A stretch of 64,000 nt of DNA, from contig CAUEEP010000752.1 of the NCBI GenBank assembly GCA_958450365.1, positions 671,001 through 735,000 on the forward strand. The letters are read 5' to 3'. Position numbers and translations under genes: made by a program. Every line of letters starts with the position of its first letter. The stretch's first letter is position 1. The stretch comes from Mesorhabditis belari. Its lineage: Eukaryota; Nematoda; Chromadorea; Rhabditida; Rhabditidae. This document shows, piece by piece, positions 56,101 to 64,000 of this stretch. The notes beneath the pieces were generated by a model. It saw only the letters and a program-made list of their open reading frames with translations. It was not told the DNA's origin and made no database searches.

Positions 56101-59100
56101 TCTCCCGTAGCGGTGCCTATTTGATAGTCGATTAAGGCTCTCAACTTTTTTATATGAGCCTCAAAAGTTGGGAGTCGCGCTTCTTCTGGCTACTCACTTT
56201 GGGTTTTTTGAGACTTGTTTCCTCCTTGAAAAGTTTATACTTTTTGTATTTTCCAAAATGTTTTGTTAAATCATGGAGAATTAAATGCTTCCAAGCCTCA
56301 AAAGAATCTTTTTTTACCGACCTTTTCTCGAGTTCGCAAACAGTTCTTTTATCTGTATCAATGTGTTTTTTTGCAATCCATTAGATTTTATCATCTTAGT
56401 CAGAACAACATATTCCTCCAGTTAATCCCGGCACCTACCATTTTGGGGTATAACTTTTCTCGGCACAAGTCTTTAGGATCTGTGTTTTTCTTGAGAAAAA
56501 TATAATTTTATCAAATCCCAAAACATTTAACCAAGATAAAGACTAAGATGATAAAATCTAATGGATTGCAAAACACATTGATACAGAAAAAGAACTTGAA
56601 CTCAGAAGGTCTATTTCTTTGAGGCTTGGAGCATTTATTCTCCATGATTAAAAAAATTTTGGAAATAAAAGAAAACTTCAAGGAGGAAACAAGTCTTAAA
56701 AAACCCAAAGTGAGTAGCCAGAAGAAGCGCGACTCCCAACTTTTGAAGCTCATATAAAAAAGTTGAGAGCTTTAATCGACTAGCAAATAGGCACCGCTAC
56801 GGGAGACCACATCAAAATTCACCATCACCAGAAAATGCAAGGGATCGGGTGCGTTTTGACCATCTTTGGGTATTGAAAGTGAGTCCGGGTTTTTATTTTT
56901 TTTATTATGACGCACCCTGTACTATGGCTTTATCTGTTCAGATCACTTGACCTGACCGCAACTGGCTTAGCCTAGCCTAATCTGATTGTAGTTTAGTTTG
57001 ATCTTATTGTAATTTTTGATCTTATTGTAAGTTGTTCTAAAACTTAATTGATCCGGTTTACCACTAGCCTAACTTTTATCTCCATTAAGGCTAAACGAGG
57101 GCTTCACCGTGTTTCTTGAGCGAAAGATACACGGCCGGATGTATGGTGAACAAGCCCGACAATTCGAGAGTGAATGCGGATGGGAGGTAGTTCGCTATGC
57201 AAAAAAAACAGACAAGTAATGTTTCAGGACAACATGCTGCCAACGATCAACAAAGTTTTCGGGCCAACTCATGAGTACACAAAGTTGCTTCAAAATCAAA
57301 AAGGAGTTGATCCTGATGACGCATTTTCTTGTATCCCTTATGAAAAGGTTAGCTATAATTTTTTCAACTAAATTTTTTCTTCTAGGGATCCGCTTTCCTA
57401 TTTCACCTTGAGCAAACGCTTGGGGATAACGCTCGTTTTGAGGAGTTTCTACGCGCTTACATCGGTAACGTTTTAAAAATATTACCTTACCAATAAAAAT
57501 ATGAAATAACTAGAATAATCCACGCGCCAACAGTTGCAATTAGCTCAATTTTCAGCTAAGTATGCGCACAAATCGATTTTCACCGATGATTGGCGCTCTA
57601 CTCTATATGAATTTTACAAGGACAAAACGGTTTGAAAAGCTTTGATGGTTTATTCAAAATTTATCAGGATGAGCTGAACAAAATCGATTGGGATCAATGG
57701 TTGACTGCACCCGGAATTCCACCCGTTCGACCAAAGTGAGTGTTGATAAAGGATATCAAGAATTTATTGGGTTGCGGCGTATGAGATGGCGGCGTTTTCG
57801 AACGAACTTTTGAAAAAACTAAATCATAACTTTTTCTCAATTTTTTTCTAATAACAATTGAAGTTTTATTGATTATAAGCCAAAATTTCATCCCGATCTG
57901 GTGCACAGTTTTTGAGAAATGAGAGATGATGTATTAAAAAGTCGATTTTTGGCTGCCACTTGACGTGACAATGTTTGTAGCAAAAATACTCGACTGGCAT
58001 CCAGTTAAAACGACTATTTTATAAAATAATAAATCAAGTTCGATAATAAAAATTAAAGATTTAAAAAAGACGTGTCTGAGTCCTGGAATCCTCAAAAATC
58101 TCTTATCCGTTCTCAAAAAGTGACAAGTTCTTATTCGAAAATTCTAATTTTATGTTTATTTTGGTTAGCAGGTTTGTACAAACATATTGGCTCAAACGAT
58201 TTTTGAATCTAGCAAGTTGTTGCACAATTTTTAGCGGTCTGGATTTTAAGGGAAAATTATGCAAAAATCGACTTTTTAACACGTCATCTCTCATTTCTCA
58301 AAAGCTGTGCATCAAATCGGGACCAAATTTTCGTGTATAATCAACAAAACTTCAATTATTATTAATAAAAAATTTGAGAAAAAGTTATGGTTTAGTTTTT
58401 TCAAAAGTTCGTCCGAAGATGCCGCCATTTCATACTCCCCAGCCCAATGTACGCATACACTAGCTAGAACAATATTATAAGTGTTTGGCTACCATAACGT
58501 CTTTCAATGAAAGATTCTAATGACCAAAACTTTCAGGTACGACTCAACCTTGAGAGATATGTGCCGCCGTCTTAGTGAGGCTTGGCTCAGTGACAGTCCG
58601 CCAACAACTAGAGATGATTTTGAGAAAATGATTAGCAGTCAAAAAGTATTACATTTCAAAGAATGAATTGATTGAAATATTCAGGTGGCTGTCATCGATG
58701 TAATTCGTGCAAATGGAAAGATGTCCGAAGATAAAGTAATTTTTTTGCTTTGATTCAAAATTTAAGCTTTAGTTGACCAATATCACTTCATTGTACAATC
58801 TTGATAAATCGAAAAATTCCGAGTTGAAGTTCTCGTGGCTGATGATGGGAATTGAGAATCAATGGGTTAGATAGAATTATTGCTTATGTAAAGGAAATGA
58901 CTTTTAGACTCCATCGGTTGTTCCAGCTCTCGCTTGGGTGCTAACAGTAGGTCGGCTCAAATACTGCAAACCAATTTACAAGTAAGTTTTACGAAAAAAG
59001 CTCTAAAAGCCTAAGCCAAGCCTGACTGCAAAACCAGTTGAAATTTCGAATTAGTCAAATAATGATATCCTATTCAATTGTTAAGGCCTATACATCGATT

Positions 59101-59431
59101 TTCAAATAAATTTAAGGCACTCATTCTTAACGTCTGAATACTTTCATGCTAGTAATTAAGATTTTATCTTATCAGACTTGAAGTTCAGCCATAAATTTTG
59201 TAATGAGAAATTTTCTTCTATATTACTCAAAACTATCCTTTGAAAATTTCCCAAAGGACTCAATATTCAAATTTCAGAGCACTTTTCGAGTGGCCATTCA
59301 GCAAGACTCGTGCAATCGATCAATTCAAGGTTTGCTTTGATAACGATTGAAATTTAAATCAATTTTAGGCAAACATTAGCCACATGCATCCGATCACGGC
59401 TTCGATCATCTCGAAACTGCTTCCAAAGTAA
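53129..59431 (+). CDS. LTA4H: leukotriene A4 hydrolase / M1 family aminopeptidase
   Basis: Exons: 53129-53187, 53227-53308, 53349-53491, 54265-54352, 54386-54444, 54519-54558, 54601-54696, 54735-54802, 55439-55552, 55591-55675, 55719-55813, 57090-57186, 57228-57347, 57386-57464, 57556-57629, 57668-57735, 58537-58645, 58685-58735, 58773-58865, 58908-58981, 59278-59329, 59369-59431. Total 1,809 nt, 602 aa (human 611). GGMEN exopeptidase motif at 263-267. Zinc site HEISH at 290-294 with the third ligand E313, giving the HExxH-x18-E spacing. PYEKG at 379-383 carries the catalytic Tyr (Y380, human Y383). D372 matches human D375. R556 and K558 match human R563/K565, the carboxylate-recognition pair. 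The position equivalent to human Y378 is Phe375. The family hydrolyses N-terminal residues, and in vertebrates also LTA4, in the cytosol. The ATG directly follows a splice-acceptor-like TTCCAG, suggesting trans-splicing or a 5'UTR intron. One intron (54353-54385) is only 33 nt; reading through it would add 11 residues. Confidence 0.95.
53572..54090. mobile_element. TA-flanked inverted-repeat element in an LTA4H intron
   Basis: Ends CAAGGTGCGCCAAAAGTTCT and complement of CAGAGTGTGCCAAAAGTTCT, TA on both sides, fills most of the intron between 53491 and 54265. Confidence 0.7.
54829..55339. mobile_element. mariner-type MITE, family D copy 2
   Basis: About 80 percent similar by eye to 4704-5225 along its whole length. 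Terminal repeats are degraded. It makes up most of the intron between LTA4H exons ending 54802 and starting 55439. Confidence 0.75.
56000..56931. mobile_element. 932-bp palindromic element in an LTA4H intron
   Basis: Ends CAGGTTGCGTCATAATTACC and complement of a CAGGGTGCGTCATAAT end; TA on both sides. Arms of roughly 400 bp include TGGTCTCCCGTAGCGGTGCC and GTTGGGAGTCGCGCTTCTTC. This is the largest palindrome in the window. Confidence 0.8.
57767..58447. mobile_element. palindromic MITE with TTGGG ends in an LTA4H intron
   Basis: Left end TTGGGTTGCGGCGTATGAGA follows TA. Right end is the complement of TTGGGCTGGGGAGTATGAAA. Arms of about 250 bp include AAAGTCGATTTTT. Occupies the intron between 57735 and 58537. 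Confidence 0.75.
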
Positions 59432-60281
59432 TTTGATTCCAATGATATTTGAATGGTTGTTATTACCTAGTTAGTTATTTTCTCTTTGGTCGTAATTTTC
59501 ATAATACTTTTTAGCGCATAACTTTTGAATGGTTTTGCATAATTTTTGGAGATACGCATAATTTTTTAGCACTAGCATAATTCCTCAATTCATTTGTGAT
59601 TGAAAGCTTGTTGATTCATAAGAAATTTGTTATCAATTTCAAAGCAGTCAAGAAGAAATTTCGTACATGTCATGATCATTTTTCATATAAATTTTCATTA
59701 ATTTTGTAACCTTTTTCATAAAAGTCTCTCAATAACTTGATTTTTTTTAATTCTTTAAAGATTTCGAGAAAAATGTAAAAAGCTAAAGTCAAAGCAATTT
59801 CCGCAAGATTTTTGGTTTTCATTTTTGTGCTTCACGATTCATTGAGCGCCTTTGAATCAGTCAAAAAATGTAAAGCCTTTTTGATTTTTGCGTTAAATGC
59901 ATTACCGTTCAGCATTTGAGTTGGTCAAATCGAATTTGGTTGTCTGGAAAGTGATCCAATGCGAAGTTTTGTTTGCCGGATTGTCTGAATCTGATCCGAT
60001 TCGGATCAGGATCGTTGAGCTGAAACCAAGATTTTCAAAGTTTCGGGCTTCAAAGATTTTCGAAAATCAGTTTTAAATGTGCCCAACTGAACTAAATAAA
60101 CGCTCAGATTCAGCTAAGGAAAAATGAATAAAACAAGAGTCTTTGAAAACTGCGTTCAATTTTTTCAAAATGTTGGTGCGTACAAAAGTCTCATTGTTGA
60201 TCGTTATTATTACTCAAAATTTATTGAATTTATACCCGTTTTAAACCCGATTCGATGAATTCAAAGACAACATAGAAAAAA
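59432..60281. other. intergenic region between convergent LTA4H and sulfotransferase genes
   Basis: AT-rich, no gene or repeat recognised. It must hold both 3'UTRs. Confidence 0.5.
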
Positions 60282-62931
60282 TCAAAACGGCAACTCGTAG
60301 CCCAAAATCTTGTAATCTTGATAAAACAATCGAACTAATAATTCTAACAAATATGGACTAGAGTGGAGTCGCTTCTCGAGAAATTTTCTTGCTTCCGAGT
60401 TAATCGTTGAGTGGTCGGTTCTTTGTGTGACAAGCTGGGTTTTAATCCAATCGATGTAGGATTTGGGCACCTGGAAATGATTAGCTTTTGCTAATGATTT
60501 TGCTAATGACATCTGAAAAGAGATGACAAAAGAATCCCGAATTCACCAGCTTGTTGTTTTGCTTGTTGTTTTGTTGTTGCTTTGTTGTTTGTTGTTTTGC
60601 TAACCTTTTGTTGCTCAAGTACTTCCACAAGTGCCGGTATCACAGATTCACTCGGATCACTGCTATACTTGATGAATTTGTACTCACTTGCGTGTTCCCG
60701 CATTTGACATCTCCTGAACTTTATGTAAAAATGTGATCTCGTTTTTTGAGCTGACCAAGTTTGTGGGTAAAAGTGTCGATCTTCAAAGCCGACTGAAAGC
60801 TTTCTTTGTCGGATTTGACGAGAGATTTTCGTGTACTCGGCTTCCAAGAAACACGTCATATTCGCCGCACAACCGTTGCAATAATGATGCTTTTCTTTTG
60901 GTTTCCCGAAAAAATATGAAATAATTTAGATTATAAACGATAAAAGATTTACCGAATGCATCGATCCACGAAACCGCTTAAAAAGCGATCAATCGGATCG
61001 CGAGTCACGATGAAATATTTCCAGCCAAGTTTCCAAAACATTTTCGTAATGTTTTCGAAATTGTGGTAACTATTTGATGGACAAAGCCTAATAGAAATTG
61101 AATTTTATTGAACTAACATTAAATAGCTAATAAAATTACTCTTTAGAAGCTTCAAAATCGGTGATGTTCAAGTTTTCTCTCTTATATTGCTCAGCTTTTT
61201 GCAGGAAACACATCAGTCCGGAAACGAACGGTGGACATGCTCTTGTGAATAAGACAGCTTGCTAACCGGAATCTTGGAACTGTCTAAAAGATTTTTTATA
61301 GTAAAATAATAGAAAAGATAGGTTCAGATTTAAAAATAGATTTCTTGAAAACCTTTTGACTAGTGTTCAGTGAGTCAGTAAGAGTTCTCTAGATCTGAGT
61401 TGTTAATCATTCGATTTCTTTTAGTAGATTAGCTCCCAAGCGCCAAGTTCAACCCCAATGTGTTAAGTATTAGATAAAAAGTTAAAGCCCTTAAACTTGG
61501 CTACATTTATCTATTAAAAGTTTCCCGATTGAAGATATACAACTCATTTTACAAGCCTTTGAATGAGTACTACCGTAAATACTGTAATAGTACCCCACCC
61601 CCATAATGACGGGGCGGAGTGTTGTGTAGTCTAGTTTTGGACGAGTTTTTCTTGACACTGGTTTATGCTACAATGTGCAAATTAGGTATCAAAAAATAGC
61701 CCTGAATTTCAGCTATTTTTTGATACCAAAGACGCCTTTTTTGAAAGTACGGGCGCTTTGAAAAATACTAAAAAACTTTTGCGACTAGCGACTACGCGAC
61801 TGTACGAGGACGGTGGGGTACTATTACAGTATTTACGGTAGTTAATCCCTCTCCGGCACGATGGCATTTTTGGCTATCTTCATAAAAAATTCTTCAATCA
61901 GAGAGAGTTTCTTTTCGCCAAATTTGTGGCATTTTATTTCAAAATTATTTCCAACAAATTTATAGCACTAGATCAATTAATATAACAAGGAAAATCTATT
62001 AACTGAACATCGAAAAACACTAATTTTTCACCTTTTCTTAGAACTTCGCTTCAACTCAACGCAACTCTAAAAAAATGGGTTCGAAATCGCAACAATAAAT
62101 CCATGAGAAAATCCTTATAAAGGCATCTCTATTCGGGCCCAAATTTTCGCATTTTAAAACAAAACTTAAAACATATTGTGCAGAAAAGTAGCTCTTTTCT
62201 GTGAAATCTTATTTGATGCTTTGATTTTGAATATCTCTGATTCTCTTGACCTTCCTCTAAAGATCATTTGTGTGATAAAAGGGGACGGAGCCCACTGTAT
62301 TGCACTGTTTGTATTGCTTTTCTTTGGCTTTGAAACACTGAACCAACGATTGAGTCTATTTTATTGTATTTTCTCGCTAGATTAGTGATTTTGCTAGATT
62401 TGAAATAAAATATCTAAATAATCATTGCACCATGATCATTATACCCCCTCTCACTGCACACATGTAAAACTTTTTATAGAAAGCCATTTTGCAAAAACGG
62501 AAAGCCATTTCGGAATCAGCATGAAATTCTGCGGCAGCTATAGCTTATCCCATTTGACCACATCCTACTGTTACCTTCCCCTTGTTAAATTGACTCACCT
62601 TCCATCTCGTTTCATAATCTGCTACCATTGGGACACAATTTTTATGAATCAAGCAAAGTTTCTCGGCGGATACATTCGATGATCTCTCGGGTAAAGGCTG
62701 AAAGAAGAAATTTTGGATAAAACAGTGATAACTCACATCAGAATTTTCTGAAATCACTGTTTCAAGGTCGTTCATTCTTTTTTGTTGCTCTAGAAATATT
62801 GAATCAATTGGTACAGTCGAATCTTCAAAATGTGTCTGGTTAATTCCCCGAATTTGAGCATAGAAATTGTAGAGAAGTAAGAAACAAGCGCATATGCAAA
62901 GAATCATTGAAACCAGATTGAAGTGATGCAT
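60282..62931 (-). CDS. nematode carbohydrate sulfotransferase-like gene with two apparent frame breaks
   Basis: Minus-strand exons: 62737-62931 (ATG, type II signal anchor MILCICACFLLLYNFY), 62599-62697, 61140-61283, 60953-61087, about 60756-60894, 60605-60713, 60282-60470 (TGA). The PAPS 5'-phosphosulfate loop appears as CLIHKSMSTV, the 3'-phosphate motif as VTRDPIDRFLSGFVDRC, then CNGC, HFYPQTWRC and a C-terminal RTDHST...SPYLLELLVRLFY block. These are landmarks of the nematode-expanded Sulfotransfer_2 (PF03567) family, Golgi enzymes that sulfate glycans. Two problems: in exon 3 the frame shifts by +1 right after KSMST (exon length 144 where 143 is needed), and the junction 60953/60894 is out of phase by one base at the run of As. 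Either the gene is decaying or the assembly has single-base errors. A 31-nt intron or alternative donors could restore frame but would remove conserved residues. An acceptor at 60512 instead of 60470 would add 14 residues to the last exon. Confidence 0.75.
61571..61840. mobile_element. palindromic MITE, family A copy 8
   Basis: Complete copy in the intron of the sulfotransferase gene between 61283 and 62599. Confidence 0.85.
62090..62585. repeat. family J repeat copy in the sulfotransferase intron
   Basis: Carries the CCTTATAAAGGC and AAAACTTAAAAC segments and the CAAAAACGGAAAGCCATTTC tail of 13980-14445. It runs up to the exon at 62599. Confidence 0.45.
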
Positions 62932-63538
62932 TTCTGAAAGCTTATTTTTGAAAATCGTATTGAAAATCTATTGAAATCATTGAAAACCTGGGATCTTTAC
63001 GGTTATCGGCGGGGGCGAGTTTTTGGCCATTTTGCAGCCCGATTTTAGAGAGGTTTTTGGTAATAACTTTTGATGAAAGAAATAGTTTCTAAAAGTTGAC
63101 GTTCTAAGCTATCTAAATCTTATTAAAACTTCCTGATCTGACAAGTTTAAGGTGCTTAAAAATGAGCTGCAAGTTGGCCAAAAACTCGCCTCCCCACCCG
63201 ATAATCGCTCAACCGCCCATTAACCGTAAAGCACCGAAACCTGAGAATAAATATTGAAAAAAGAGTTGTTTATGTGTATAAATATTCAATTTCAAAAAAC
63301 TTTTTTTGAACTCGTTTCGACCATTAACTGATGCTTTTCAAAAACAACTTTTATTGCTGATTTTGTGAATTTTTATTGCTTTCAAGCTTAAAACTTCCAA
63401 ATTGGCTGTTTTTCAAAGCCTAAATGGTCACGTTTTTTTTTGTAAAAAGTCGGACTTATTTTTTCAAATTTTTCAAAAGCTCCTTTAGTATCTCTTTTAA
63501 AAAAAAGATTTTATAAAATGAAATCCTTGCGTAAGCTA
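62932..63538. other. upstream flank of the sulfotransferase gene
   Basis: AT-rich with an imperfect inverted pair around 63000-63200 (GGGGCGAGTTTTTGGCCATT near 63012 and GGCCAAAAACTCGCCTCCCC near 63176). This suggests another palindromic element of about 180-220 bp. Confidence 0.5.
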
Positions 63539-64000
63539 TTGGGTTGGTGAATTGAAAACAGCCGGCTATTATCATATGTGACAGTTTGAGCACTTTCTTC
63601 AGAAGAAACCCATTTTGGTGCCAATGGAAAAGTTGTAGAGAATCAAAAATTAAACTTATATCCAAATTTTCAGAACGATTCAAAAACTGGTTTTCAAGAA
63701 ATGCCAAATTTACGAATTTTCACAAAGCTTGCATTTTAAGCGAAACTACTAAGTGTATCTTTTTTGGAAATTTGGCTATAACCCTAATTTTTGATTCTCT
63801 ACAACTTTTCTATTGACACCAAAATGGGTTTCTTTTGGAGAAAGTGCTCAAACTGGGACATCTCCAGTCCTCCATTTTTGAGTCTCACACTTGTCTCACA
63901 CACACACCAAAATCCTACTACGAAAGAGGAATCCGCAAATTGCCTGTAAAATGGGCAGAAGTCGTCAATAATAATGGAAATTATTTGGAATGAATTCATG
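63539..64000 (+). mobile_element. mariner-derived element, family C copy 5, cut by the window end
   Basis: Same family and orientation as copy 4, with TA on the left. The right end lies beyond the window. Confidence 0.8.

Overview
This window looks like part of a nematode nuclear genome. The reasons are: genes built of many small exons with introns mostly 39-80 nt long; an interstitial block of TTAGGC repeats (the nematode telomere unit); a gene of the nematode-expanded DUF1647 family; and a very large load of Tc1/mariner-type elements and palindromic MITEs. The DNA is AT-rich outside a few blocks. I cannot name the species. The intron style and gene families fit a free-living chromadorean (rhabditid-like) worm. 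I see no bacterial features, CRISPR array or intact tRNA gene.

Layout. 1-19,258 holds no gene I can support; it contains transposon relics, palindromic MITEs, tRNA-like repeats and several satellites. 19,259-38,116 (+) is a complete 27-exon ninein/ninein-like gene: EF-hands followed by a long coiled coil, 907 aa, every junction in phase. 38,117-42,346 is intergenic, with a Tc1/mariner transposase relic and two large palindromes. 42,347-47,305 (+) is a DUF1647 gene whose ATG is probably split by an intron. 47,478-51,765 (-) is ETFBKMT (METTL20), the mitochondrial lysine methyltransferase of electron transfer flavoprotein beta, 8 exons, 242 aa. It is convergent with the DUF1647 gene. 53,129-59,431 (+) is a leukotriene A4 hydrolase/aminopeptidase, 22 exons, 602 aa. 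60,282-62,931 (-) is a nematode carbohydrate sulfotransferase with two apparent frame breaks. The window ends inside another mariner-derived repeat.

The genes do not form a pathway: a centrosomal microtubule-anchoring protein, a putative Golgi type II membrane protein, a mitochondrial methyltransferase, an M1 peptidase and a Golgi-type sulfotransferase. What unites the locus is the state of its introns. Most introns are minimal, down to 32-33 nt. A minority are inflated to 0.5-7 kb, almost entirely by inverted-repeat elements that insert at TA.

No wholly new system is evident. The observations most worth following are the canonical EF-hand ninein in a nematode, the 32-33 nt introns, the interstitial telomeric block, and the families of deletion-derived mariners and long palindromes inside transcribed introns. 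The palindromes would fold into double-stranded RNA.
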